This document shows positions 36,274 through 43,729 of a DNA stretch of 64,000 nt, piece after piece. How positions within the stretch are numbered: position 1 is the first letter of the stretch; every line of letters starts with the position of its first letter. The notes below the pieces were generated by a model. The model worked only from the letters and a program-made list of their open reading frames with translations. It searched no databases and had not been told where the DNA came from. The stretch spans positions 1 to 64,000 of the forward strand of contig JAJXUK010000002.1 of assembly GCA_021782915.1 (NCBI GenBank). The letters are read 5' to 3'. A program made the position numbers and the translations under genes. The DNA is from Actinomycetes bacterium. GTDB taxonomy: Bacteria > Actinomycetota > Acidimicrobiia > Acidimicrobiales > RAAP-2.

Positions 36274-36600
36274 ATGAGCGCCCCGATCACCATCCTGACC
36301 GACGCCACGTTCGATGAGATCATCGGATCGGCGGACAAGCCCGTCCTGGTCGACTTCTGGGCCGAGTGGTGCGGCCCGTGCAAGATGATCGCGCCGATCC
36401 TCGAGGAGTTCTCCCTCGAGCAGTCCGACAAGTTCCGCATCGCCAAGCTCGACGTGGACAGCAACGTGGCCACCGCGACGCGCTACTCGGTCATGAGCAT
36501 CCCGACCCTGCTGCTCTTCAAGGATGGCCAGGTCGCTGCGCGCCTCGTCGGCGCGAAGCCCAAGGGCGCGCTGCTGCAAGAGATCACGCGCAACCTGTAG
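36274..36600 (+). CDS. trxA: Thioredoxin
   Basis: A 108-residue thioredoxin with the active site WAEWCGPCKM and the cis-Pro block SIPTLLLFKDG. Start chosen at ATG 36274 (GGGAGGA upstream); the open frame begins earlier. Partner of TrxB and electron donor for the PrxQ peroxiredoxin. Its start is only 41 bases past the right repeat of the insertion-sequence remnant, so its promoter may have been altered or supplied by the insertion. Confidence 0.96.
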   Translation: MSAPITILTDATFDEIIGSADKPVLVDFWAEWCGPCKMIAPILEEFSLEQSDKFRIAKLDVDSNVATATRYSVMSIPTLLLFKDGQVAARLVGAKPKGALLQEITRNL

Positions 36601-36607
36601 GTTCGGC

Positions 36608-37537
36608 GTGCGCCACGGTGACTCCGGCGCGCGAGTGCGCGAGCTGCGTCAGCGCCTTGAGGTGCTCGGCTACCGCTCCGCTGATCCGATCGACGTCTAC
36701 GGCGATGCGACCACGGCACTCGTCGAGGCCTTTCAGCACGCGCGCGGCCTGCCCCTGACGGGCGAGGTCGACGACACGACGTGGGGACGTCTCGTCGAGG
36801 CTGGCTGGCAACTCGGCGACCGCCTGCTCTTCCTGACTCGGCCCGCACAGCGGGGCGACGACGTGGCGGACTTGCAGGTTCAACTCGCCCAGATTGGATT
36901 CAACCCGGGTCGCATCGACGGCATCTTCGGACGCGCGACCGAGGCCGCGCTGCGCGACTTCCAGCAGCACCGGGGCCTGGAGGTCGACGGGACACTCACA
37001 CGCGCCACCCTGGCCGAGCTGCGCCGTATGGTGCGCCGTGACAGCGCGCGCCACCTGGTGACCGACGCCCTGGACCTGGCGATGGTGACCAATCAGCTGA
37101 GCGGCCCGATCGTGGTGTGCGGCAACGGTCCGCTGGTGGCGCGCGTGTCGCGCGCCTGCTCACCCACCGGTGCGGTCGAGGTCCTGGACGACCTGGGCTG
37201 CACCGACGTGGCCCAGCGGGCCAACGCGCTCGGCGCCTCTCTCGTGCTCTCCTTGGCCGCCAAGGACGACGTCGACGGAGTCCACGTGCACTACTGGGCG
37301 AGCTACCGCTCCCACTCTCGGCGCGGAGAGCGCCTGGCCAGCGCCCTGGCGAGCCGCCTGTCGCGCACCGCCGACCTGCCCCGCGTCGAGGTCACGGGGA
37401 TGGCGCTTCCGATCCTGCGCGAGACCGCGATGACCACCTTGCACATCGAGCACGGCCCCGCCAGCGAGGAGGCCCTCGCCGCGATTGCTCACGACATCGC
37501 CGAGGTCGTCGACCGACTTATCCACAACCGGCCCTAA
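36608..37537 (+). CDS. CwlM-like protein: two peptidoglycan-binding domains plus degenerate amidase
   Basis: A 309-residue protein from GTG 36608, 7 bases after trxA. Two PG_binding_1 repeats (about 1-65: GARVRELRQRLEVLGY...AFQHARGLPLTGEVDDTTW; and 85-145: GDDVADLQVQLAQIGF...FQQHRGLEVDGTLTRAT) are followed by an Amidase_3-like domain (about 165-305). The zinc motifs of active amidases (DPGHGG near the start, SIHAN in the middle) are not recognisable: the equivalents read VVCGNGP and VHVHYWASY. There is no signal peptide. This fits CwlM (Rv3915), which lies in the same place and regulates MurA rather than cutting peptidoglycan. Confidence 0.82.
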   Translation: MRHGDSGARVRELRQRLEVLGYRSADPIDVYGDATTALVEAFQHARGLPLTGEVDDTTWGRLVEAGWQLGDRLLFLTRPAQRGDDVADLQVQLAQIGFNPGRIDGIFGRATEAALRDFQQHRGLEVDGTLTRATLAELRRMVRRDSARHLVTDALDLAMVTNQLSGPIVVCGNGPLVARVSRACSPTGAVEVLDDLGCTDVAQRANALGASLVLSLAAKDDVDGVHVHYWASYRSHSRRGERLASALASRLSRTADLPRVEVTGMALPILRETAMTTLHIEHGPASEEALAAIAHDIAEVVDRLIHNRP

Positions 37538-37622
37538 TCTCGCTCGATTCACAGCCCTGAAAGCCAAGTGTTTTCAACGAAATTCGGGCATCCGACGGGG
37601 GTAACCCACAACTTCGTCCACA
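37518..37622. promoter_or_regulatory. DnaA-box-like cluster next to parB
   Basis: TTATCCACA at 37518-37526 is a perfect consensus DnaA box, overlapping the end of the cwlM-like gene. TAACCCACA (37602-37610, two mismatches) and TCGTCCACA (37614-37622, one mismatch to TTGTCCACA) follow in the same orientation, 3 bases apart from each other. The intervening DNA is AT-rich for this genome. This is the only perfect TTATCCACA I noticed. It lies 6 kb from dnaA, in the cwlM-parB gap. Confidence 0.5.
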
Positions 37623-37667
37623 ACTTGGGGAAAACCTCAACGAGAGCCTTAGGTTGAGGGTTGAGGG

Positions 37668-38588
37668 TTAGCGCGACTGCGTCATCGTGATGTAGATGCG
37701 CTCCAGGTCGTCCAGGTCGGCGAAGTCCACGATGATGCGTCCGTTGCGCCCCTTGAGATCCACGTGAACGCGGGTGTTCAGGTAGTCCTCCAACAGGTGC
37801 TCCAGCTCGGCCACGCTCGCGTCCGGCACCGGTCGCAGCCGCGGCGCGCCGCTCACCGCGGGAGCCTCGGGCGTCGGGACCGGTCGTGGCTCATTGAAGG
37901 CCCTGACGGCCTCCTCCGTCGCGCGCACCGACATGTCGTTCTTGATGATGCGCGCCACCATGGTGGCCTGGGCGGCGGGCTCCCCGATCGCCAGCAGCGA
38001 ACGAGCGTGACCGGCACTGATCTCCCCGTTGGCCAGGGCAGCTTGCGCCACCTCGCCGAGCTGTAGGAGTCGTAACGTATTCGTAACATTTGCCCGGCTC
38101 TTGCCGACGCGCTGGGCGACCTGCTCGTGGGTCAAGTCGAACTCATCGATGAGCTGCTGGTAGGCGGCGGCCTCCTCGAGCGGATGCAGGTCCACTCGGT
38201 GCAGGTTCTCCACGACGGCCTGCTCCAGGGAGAGCCGGTCGTTCACCTCGTCCTGGATCAAGACTGGCACGTCCTCGAGTCCGGCCAGGGCGGCGGCGCG
38301 CCAGCGCCGCTCCCCCGCGATCAGCTCATACTGGCCCTCCTCGCCCTCAACCGGGCGCACGATCAAGGGCTGCAGCACTCCGAGCTCACGCACCGACGAC
38401 GCCAGGCTCTGAAGGCTTTCGTCATTGAATGACTTGCGCGGCTGGAAGGGATTCGGGCGAATGGACGACACCGAGATCGTCCGAAGCGGTCCCGAGCTCT
38501 CCACAGCCGGCGCTGCCGTCTCCTCCGCACTCTCGCCCTCGGGTATGAGGGCTCCGAGGCCCTTTCCCAGACCAGGTCTCCTAGCCAT
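37668..38588 (-). CDS. parB: Chromosome-partitioning protein ParB
   Basis: A 306-residue ParB/Noc CTPase. It has the N-terminal RPGLGKGLGALIP ParA-contact region, the CTP-binding ParB-Srx fold with GERRWRAA, and the helix-turn-helix DNA-binding domain (LTHEQVAQRVGKSRANVTNTLRLLQL). The C-terminal dimerisation domain is about 260-306 (LEHLLEDYLNTRVHVDLKGRNGRIIVDF). It loads at the parS sites upstream of parA and spreads as a sliding clamp. The start overlaps the parA stop by 8 bases. Confidence 0.97.
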   Translation of the reverse strand: MARRPGLGKGLGALIPEGESAEETAAPAVESSGPLRTISVSSIRPNPFQPRKSFNDESLQSLASSVRELGVLQPLIVRPVEGEEGQYELIAGERRWRAAALAGLEDVPVLIQDEVNDRLSLEQAVVENLHRVDLHPLEEAAAYQQLIDEFDLTHEQVAQRVGKSRANVTNTLRLLQLGEVAQAALANGEISAGHARSLLAIGEPAAQATMVARIIKNDMSVRATEEAVRAFNEPRPVPTPEAPAVSGAPRLRPVPDASVAELEHLLEDYLNTRVHVDLKGRNGRIIVDFADLDDLERIYITMTQSR

Positions 38589-39354
38589 TCATAATCTCCT
38601 CTGCGAGTGCGCGGTAGGCCTTCGCCCCCTTCGAGTTGGGATCAAACACGGTAATCGGCTGGCCGAAGGACGGCGCCTCCGCGAGGCGGACAGTCCGAGG
38701 AATCACCGTCTTGCACAAGACATCAGGGAAATGACGGCGGACTTCGGCAGCCACGTCTGCCGAGAGGATATTGCGCGAGTCGAACATCGTCAACACCACC
38801 TTTGAGATGCGCAGCGTGGGATTGAGGTTTCGCTGCACCAGGCCGATGATCCTCTCGAGTTGTGTCAGACCCTCGAGGGCGTAGAACTCCGTTTGAACCG
38901 GCACCAGGATCTCCGTCGCCGCCGCGAAGGCGTTGATGGTGATCAGACCGAGGGACGGGGGGCAGTCCATGAAGACGAAGTCGAAGTCCCCGTCCACCGA
39001 CTCAAGCGCGCGCTTCAAGCGCAGTTCCCGTGAGATCACCGAGGTCAGCTCCTGTTCGACGCCGGCCAGATCAAGAGTGGCCGGCGCGACGAAGAGATTC
39101 TGAAACCCCGTGGGCTCAACCACGTCCACCATGGGGATGTCGTTGAGGAGAACGTCGTACACCGATCGCTCGAACTGACGCCCGTCAACGCCCAAGCCAG
39201 TGGTGGCGTTGCCCTGGGGGTCCAGATCTACCACGAGGACCCGATTGCCACGCTCCGCCAACGCCGCCCCGAGAGATGTGGTGGTGGTTGTCTTGCCGAC
39301 GCCGCCCTTCTGGTTCGCCACGGCGAAGACCCGCATCATTCTCTCGTCTTCCAT
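38581..39354 (-). CDS. parA: Chromosome-partitioning ATPase ParA
   Basis: A 257-residue ParA/Soj ATPase. The start is ATG 39354 (MEDERMMRVFAV), with GGAAAGAGG upstream; the open frame continues to 39477 but that segment contains a parS site and no conserved sequence. Deviant Walker A KGGVGKTTTTTSLG, Walker A' DLDPQGNATTGLG and DCPPSLG are all present. It forms DNA-bound dimers that move ParB-parS complexes apart. Confidence 0.96.
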   Translation of the reverse strand: MEDERMMRVFAVANQKGGVGKTTTTTSLGAALAERGNRVLVVDLDPQGNATTGLGVDGRQFERSVYDVLLNDIPMVDVVEPTGFQNLFVAPATLDLAGVEQELTSVISRELRLKRALESVDGDFDFVFMDCPPSLGLITINAFAAATEILVPVQTEFYALEGLTQLERIIGLVQRNLNPTLRISKVVLTMFDSRNILSADVAAEVRRHFPDVLCKTVIPRTVRLAEAPSFGQPITVFDPNSKGAKAYRALAEEIMNG

Positions 39355-39438
39355 GGGCCTCTTTCCGCGCGACAGACCAGACCGGTCCACAAGTCCCCTG
39401 ACATTCAACACCGTATTCCAGAAGAGGTCAAGTACCAA

Positions 39439-39454
39439 TGTTTCACGTGAAACG
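39439..39454. promoter_or_regulatory. parS: parS site 1
   Basis: TGTTTCACGTGAAACG, 15 of 16 matches to the parS consensus TGTTTCACGTGAAACA. It lies 85 bases upstream of the parA start. Confidence 0.9.
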
Positions 39455-39568
39455 CAGAGACGGGCGTGTCGCTTCACGAGCGGCCAGATGCGTGAGGATC
39501 CGTGAAATTGCGGGTCTTTCAGTACTGAAGGCTCGTGGTGCTCAGCTCACGCCGGAGTCGCTCAGGGA

Positions 39569-39584
39569 TGTTTCACGTGAAACA
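39569..39584. promoter_or_regulatory. parS: parS site 2
   Basis: TGTTTCACGTGAAACA, a perfect 16-base palindromic ParB-binding site. Confidence 0.95.
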
Positions 39585-39654
39585 CCGCTCCGCAAGACCG
39601 GACCGTCCAGCTCGAACAAAATGGTGAGCCGTCGTGGTGGGAGCTTCCCCTGAC

Positions 39655-39670
39655 TGTTCCACGTGAAACA
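39655..39670. promoter_or_regulatory. parS: parS site 3
   Basis: TGTTCCACGTGAAACA, one mismatch (T to C at position 5) from the consensus. Confidence 0.9.
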
Positions 39671-39798
39671 CGCCAGCGCGTCAAGGAAGGATGTGAGGCA
39701 CCGTCCCGGACACTCGATCCCCGGCAGGGTTCTCGGAGATCCGACCAAGCGTGAGGCCACCCGACAGACTCGCCAGTCGCCCGGTCCAGCGCGCCCGC

Positions 39799-39814
39799 TG
39801 TTTCACGTGAAACA
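39799..39814. promoter_or_regulatory. parS: parS site 4
   Basis: TGTTTCACGTGAAACA, perfect. It marks the left boundary of the tandem repeat array. Confidence 0.95.
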
Positions 39815-39975
39815 TTGCCGCGCAGCGGGCGAGGAACCAGGACTCCGGACTGTGGTGAAAATCAGGGCCGAACCCCCACAACTTCCTTGATCCCGAGTCC
39901 AGTGCAGGAGCGCGACGTTCTCAGCCCTCAGCCACGGGCCGCAGACCAATCGAGGGACGACGCCAGGGGAGTGGT

Positions 39976-39991
39976 GGTTTCACGTGAAACA
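39976..39991. promoter_or_regulatory. parS: parS site 5
   Basis: GGTTTCACGTGAAACA, one mismatch at the first base. End of repeat unit 1. Confidence 0.9.
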
Positions 39992-40144
39992 GTCCGCCAA
40001 GCGGGCGAGGAACCAGGACTCCGGACTGCGGTGAGAGTCAGGACCGAACCCCCACAGCTTCCTTGTTCCCGAGTCCAGTCCAGGAGCGCGACGTTCTCAC
40101 CCGCGGGCCGCAGACCGACCGAGGGGCGCAGCCAGGGGAGTGAC

Positions 40145-40160
40145 TGTGTCACGTGAAACA
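40145..40160. promoter_or_regulatory. parS: parS site 6
   Basis: TGTGTCACGTGAAACA, one mismatch at position 4. End of repeat unit 2. Confidence 0.88.
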
Positions 40161-40311
40161 GTCCGCGCAGCGGGCGAGAAACCAGAATTCCGGCCCGTGA
40201 TGAGGGTCAGGGCCGAAGCCCTACTGTCCTCGATCCCGAGTCCAGTCCAGGAGCGCGACGTTCTCACCCGCGGGCCGCAGACCGACCGAGGGGCGCAGCC
40301 AGGGGAGTGAC

Positions 40312-40327
40312 TGTTTCACGTGAAACA
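40312..40327. promoter_or_regulatory. parS: parS site 7
   Basis: TGTTTCACGTGAAACA, perfect, and immediately adjacent to the rsmG stop codon. End of repeat unit 3. Confidence 0.95.
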
Positions 40328-40328
40328 G

Positions 40329-40946
40329 TCAGAACAGGGGACGTTTGGCGGGAATCCCGCTTCGTCGGGGGAACTGGGGTGGCGTCTCGGCGTCCTTGCG
40401 CAGGATGCGGAACTTGAGGCCATGAACGAAGTCACCCTCATCCACCAAGCCCAGCTCCCTCAGTCCCTTGCCACTCCATCTCTCCTCACGCTCCGGAGGC
40501 TCTGAGACGACTAGAAGACCACCCACGACGAGGAACCGGGCCGCGCACTCGGCGGTCACCGCTGGAGGGCCAAAGGAGCGAGAAGTCACGAGGGGAAAGA
40601 GAGCCTCCAGGCCTGCTGACCTGGCCAAATCCTCGGCCCTACCTTCCTCGACGCGGGCCCGGCCCGGTGCATCCGGCCATGCCAACACCTCGCGCAAGAA
40701 CGCAACGCGCTTGGCCATGGAATCAAGGAGGACGGCTTGGCTCCTCCAGATCTCCAGCAGAACCAGTCCAGGGAGCCCACCACCGCTCCCCAAGTCCAGA
40801 AAGGTGCTCGGGGGCGTCTCCCGACGACTCGCCCACGCCGCCACGAATCCCCTGGCGTGCGAAATCTGCGGCTCGATCGCCCCGGGGCCTAAAAAGCCCC
40901 GCGCCCTCGATTCCTCGAGGGCGCGGGTCAACCAATCAGATGTCAC
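40329..40946 (-). CDS. rsmG: 16S rRNA (guanine527-N7)-methyltransferase RsmG
   Basis: A 205-residue SAM-dependent methyltransferase with the motif FLDLGSGGGLPGLVLLE, LLDSMAKRVAFLREVL and RAEDLAR, then VTSRSFGPPAVTAECAARFL. It methylates G527 of 16S rRNA; loss gives low-level streptomycin resistance in other bacteria. It is last in the rpmH-rnpA-yidD-yidC-jag-rsmG series, 7 bases after jag. Confidence 0.95.
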   Translation of the reverse strand: MTSDWLTRALEESRARGFLGPGAIEPQISHARGFVAAWASRRETPPSTFLDLGSGGGLPGLVLLEIWRSQAVLLDSMAKRVAFLREVLAWPDAPGRARVEEGRAEDLARSAGLEALFPLVTSRSFGPPAVTAECAARFLVVGGLLVVSEPPEREERWSGKGLRELGLVDEGDFVHGLKFRILRKDAETPPQFPRRSGIPAKRPLF

Positions 40947-40953
40947 GAGACGA

Positions 40954-41877
40954 TTATGCCGGGCTCACCACCACGAAGCGGCGAGGCTCCTCGCCCTCGG
41001 AGCGGGTCACGACTCCACTTACCTCCGTCAAAGCGTCGTGAACGGCCTTGCGGTCTGCAGCCGACATCGGCTCAAGTGCCCTCTCCTCACCGGTCTCGAG
41101 AACCTCGGCGGCCACCTTGCTGGCGAATCGGCCCAGAGCCTCGACACGGCGCTCCCGGTAGCGGGCGACGTCCACGAGGATCCGATCCGTGCGCCCCGGT
41201 GACTTGGACTGAACCACCGTGCGCGTGATCTCCGCGAGGGCCTGGAGCGTCGTCCCACGAGGGCCGACCAAGATGCCCAGCTCCGTGGGGGGATTCGCGT
41301 CAATCGCGATCTCCACGGTCTCCTCGTCCAATTCGCGGACCGAGACCTCCGCTTGAATGTTCATCGACTGAAGCAGGCCCTCGAGGAAGCCCTTGGCAAT
41401 CGTCCCCTGCTCAGCCAGAGAGATTCCCTCTGCCATGTTTTCCTCCTTGTTGACCGATTTCTCTTCCCGGGCCCGTGGCACGTCCTTGGCGCCTTCGGCT
41501 CTCTTGGCCTGAGGTGACGTGGTGGCCGTCTTGGCCCCACCCCTGGCACCGGACTTGCGGGTTCTGGAACCCGGTGCTCCCTCAGTCTCACCGCTTCCGA
41601 GTGACGTCTTCTCTGACATCTTCTCGGTGCGCGGCTTGGTGCTGCGAGCGCCACGACGCTCCTCGCGGGCTCCGCCCCGGCGCGGGCGCTTGGGCCGCGG
41701 CGCCGTGGGCCGAACCCGGGCGCGAACTCGGGCCTCACCCTTGACTCGCCCGAACAGTCCCTGGCGTGGTTCTTCCAGGATCTCTACTTCGGCGTCATCA
41801 CGGTGCACACCCAGATGGGCCAGGGCACGTTCGGTGGCCTCATCCACGGTCTTTCCAGTGGTCTCAATCCATTCCAT
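40954..41877 (-). CDS. jag: Jag/KhpB RNA-binding protein
   Basis: A 307-residue protein with a Jag_N domain (1-52: EWIETTGKTVDEATERALAHLGV...RQGLFGRVKGEARVRARV). A long low-complexity basic and Ser/Thr linker follows (about 55-145), then a KH domain (about 155-235, GPRGTTLQAL loop) and an R3H domain (about 240-305, with R-x3-H in DRKAVH). The linker is unusually long. It binds RNA and, in other bacteria, works with KhpA in cell-wall and division control. Lies between yidC and rsmG as usual. Confidence 0.93.
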   Translation of the reverse strand: MEWIETTGKTVDEATERALAHLGVHRDDAEVEILEEPRQGLFGRVKGEARVRARVRPTAPRPKRPRRGGAREERRGARSTKPRTEKMSEKTSLGSGETEGAPGSRTRKSGARGGAKTATTSPQAKRAEGAKDVPRAREEKSVNKEENMAEGISLAEQGTIAKGFLEGLLQSMNIQAEVSVRELDEETVEIAIDANPPTELGILVGPRGTTLQALAEITRTVVQSKSPGRTDRILVDVARYRERRVEALGRFASKVAAEVLETGEERALEPMSAADRKAVHDALTEVSGVVTRSEGEEPRRFVVVSPA

Positions 41878-41882
41878 GCGGA

Positions 41883-42815
41883 CTAATGCTTTCTCTTGCG
41901 CTTCGACTTTGACCGCGGGTGAGGCGGTGGCTTCATAGTTGAGGGTTTCGCGGTGTCGCTGTCGGCCGTCGGCTTCTCGGGGGCCGGCTGCTCGGATTTG
42001 CTCGCCGATGGGATGGCCTTCTCACCGGCCTTGTTCGGGTTCGACACTCCAGTGCGGAACATTATGTCCTGAGTAATTATGCGAATGATCGTAGAAATAA
42101 TCATATACAGGACGACGGCCGTGGGAATCACCAGGTAGAAGTAGGCGAAGAACACGGGCAGCAGGCGTTGCATCGTGAGCTGCTGACTCGGAATCGCCTG
42201 GCCGGACTTTCGATTCCGATTGTTCATCTGGGCCATCTGGAAGTACTGGAGGCCCACCGCCGCGGCCACCATCACGTAGAAGGGGAGTGCGGCACCAAAA
42301 GAACCGTGGCTGGCCAGGGGCTTAAGGTTGAAGTCCATGCCGAAGACGTTGATCTGACCGTTGGAGGCGATCAGGTTGTGGTACATCTTCGAGCCGGTCG
42401 GGATGTAGCGCGGTTGAGCGAGGCCCGCCGCCGTCTTGTTCGCCAGGCCACGAATGACGCTGTAGAGAATGAAGAGGAACGGGGCCTGCAGCAGAACGGG
42501 CAGACATCCCCCAATGGGGTTCGCGCCCTCTTCGCGATACAGACGCATCAGCTCCTCATTGAGGACTTGACGGTTCTCCGGCCCCTTGTACTTCAGCTGG
42601 AGTTTCTTGATCTCCGGTTGGAGCTTCTGCATCGCCATCATCGAGCGCGTGCTCTTGACCGTGAACGGCGTCAGCGCGCCCATGATCACGATCGTGAGCA
42701 GGGTGATCGCGACGGCGTAGTTGGGGATCAGCCCGTAAAAGAAGGCCAGGAGCCAGCCGAAGAGGTGAAAGATTGGCTGAAAGATTGAACCGACGGTATG
42801 GAAAAGCGACGACAT
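41883..42815 (-). CDS. yidC: Membrane protein insertase YidC
   Basis: A 310-residue Oxa1/YidC insertase with about five membrane segments. Conserved parts include AVAITLLTIVIMGALTPFTVKSTRSMMAMQKLQPEIKKLQ, the EELMRLYREEGANPIGGCLPVLLQAPFLFILYSVIR block and a C-terminal basic tail (PRSKSKRKRKH). It inserts proteins into the membrane with or without SecYEG. It is 3 bases after yidD. No lipoprotein signal is seen. Confidence 0.96.
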   Translation of the reverse strand: MSSLFHTVGSIFQPIFHLFGWLLAFFYGLIPNYAVAITLLTIVIMGALTPFTVKSTRSMMAMQKLQPEIKKLQLKYKGPENRQVLNEELMRLYREEGANPIGGCLPVLLQAPFLFILYSVIRGLANKTAAGLAQPRYIPTGSKMYHNLIASNGQINVFGMDFNLKPLASHGSFGAALPFYVMVAAAVGLQYFQMAQMNNRNRKSGQAIPSQQLTMQRLLPVFFAYFYLVIPTAVVLYMIISTIIRIITQDIMFRTGVSNPNKAGEKAIPSASKSEQPAPEKPTADSDTAKPSTMKPPPHPRSKSKRKRKH

Positions 42816-42818
42816 CGC

Positions 42819-43064
42819 TCAGTGCTCCTTGTCTGCCTTCTCGGGCACGAGGTCGATGCCGTGCGGACCAAGGGGTCGACACCGACTGATGCGGCGCACG
42901 GCCAGGACCGAACCCCGCCGTGCGCCATGGATTTGAACGGCCTCGAGCGCGTAGTTCGAGCACGAGGGATAGAAACGACACGGCGAAACACGTGCGCCGG
43001 TGAGTTTCTGGTAGAAGCGGATAAGCCGCACGAGGGCTCGAGTGGGCGCCGACTCAGCAGACAT
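42819..43064 (-). CDS. yidD: Membrane protein insertion efficiency factor YidD
   Basis: An 81-residue YidD with the family core LVRLIRFYQKLTGARVSPCRFYPSCSNYALEAVQIHGARRGSVLAVRRISRCRPLGPHGIDLVP, including the three conserved cysteines. The ATG at 43064 overlaps the rnpA stop by 11 bases and implies translational coupling. An alternative in-frame ATG at 43109 would add 15 residues, mostly Ser-rich. It is thought to assist YidC-dependent insertion. Confidence 0.9.
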   Translation of the reverse strand: MSAESAPTRALVRLIRFYQKLTGARVSPCRFYPSCSNYALEAVQIHGARRGSVLAVRRISRCRPLGPHGIDLVPEKADKEH

Positions 43065-43377
43065 CGGCTCGCTCGAGTGAGCGCTGGAGGTGGACGCGAA
43101 GTTCGTCATAGGTCAGATCCCTGCCGGGCCCTTCAACCTTGACCAGATAAAATCCCTGATCAATTAGGTTGAGCTGCTCATCAAACAACGAGCGCAGCCG
43201 GCGCCGGAGTCGATTTCGCACCACCGCGGAGCCAGTCTTGCGACCGATCGCGTAAGCCACATTCACTCCGGCTTCCGCACCCGCCACGAAGGTGATCCTC
43301 AGCGGTCCGCTGCGGCCCCGTGACGTCGGGTGGGAGAACTGGGCGAACTGGCGTCGGGTGCGAACCCGACCAGGCAT
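43054..43377 (-). CDS. rnpA: Ribonuclease P protein component
   Basis: A 107-residue basic protein with the signature VAYAIGRKTGSAVVRNRLRRRLRSLF, which contacts the catalytic RNA. It matures tRNA 5' ends. The ATG follows the rpmH stop by 4 bases. The RNA subunit gene is not in the window. Confidence 0.95.
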   Translation of the reverse strand: MPGRVRTRRQFAQFSHPTSRGRSGPLRITFVAGAEAGVNVAYAIGRKTGSAVVRNRLRRRLRSLFDEQLNLIDQGFYLVKVEGPGRDLTYDELRVHLQRSLERADVC

Positions 43378-43381
43378 TCTC

Positions 43382-43516
43382 CTAGACCGTCAACTCGTGT
43401 CGGCCCTTGTTACGGCGAGCCTTGAGCACCGCGCGCCCCGCGCGGGTGCGCATGCGGGCCCGGAAGCCGTGGGTCTTGGCCCTCTTTCGGCTGTTGGGCT
43501 GATACGTACGCTTCAC
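43382..43516 (-). CDS. rpmH: 50S ribosomal protein L34
   Basis: A 44-residue protein read from a GTG start at 43516: [17 protein letters not shown], then [17 protein letters not shown] and NKGRHELTV, a complete and canonical L34. GATGAGG lies 7 bases upstream. It is first gene of the leftward series and divergent from dnaA, the standard bacterial origin layout. Confidence 0.97.
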   Translation of the reverse strand: MKRTYQPNSRKRAKTHGFRARMRTRAGRAVLKARRNKGRHELTV

Positions 43517-43692
43517 AGAAACCTCATCTCACAGGTGATCGAACAACGACGCCTTGGCTCCTGGAGCCGGCAATCGCCACGTAGACGACGAATCTTACCC
43601 GACCGGGCACCGTCCTCGGCACGGCTGCGAAAACGGGAGTATGGTGACTGCCCCGGGGGCACCTTCAGCGTCCTCGAGGCTGAAGTCGTGCT

Positions 43693-43701
43693 TGTGGAAA
43701 A
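43693..43701 (-). promoter_or_regulatory. DnaA-box-like site in the dnaA leader
   Basis: TGTGGAAAA on the plus strand is one mismatch from TGTGGATAA, the complement of the consensus DnaA box. It lies 29 bases upstream of the preferred dnaA start and could mediate autoregulation. The rest of the rpmH-dnaA gap (43517-43729) shows no other strong box. Confidence 0.4.
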
Positions 43702-43729
43702 TGTCGGTCGTGGGCTGTGGAGGAATATT

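Larger units (their letters stand above)
39799..40327. repeat. Three tandem parS-bearing repeat units
   Basis: Three diverged copies of a 167-177 bp unit are bounded by parS sites at 39799, 39976, 40145 and 40312. Each unit begins with a GCGGGCGAGGAACCAGGACT-like stretch. It continues through CCCGAGTCCAGTCCAGGAGC and GACGTTCTCA, and ends with CAGGGGAGTG before the next parS. The second halves of units 2 and 3 are identical over tens of bases, indicating recent duplication. The region 39355-40328 has no convincing gene; short open frames in it follow the repeat. Confidence 0.9.

Noticed and set aside
39355..39477. 41-codon N-terminal extension of ParA
   Set aside because: It contains a parS site, is not ParA-like, and a good ribosome-binding site supports the start at 39354.
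39815..40156. Short open frames in the parS region
   Set aside because: They follow the tandem repeats, have no ribosome-binding site and no similarity, and span ParB-binding sites.
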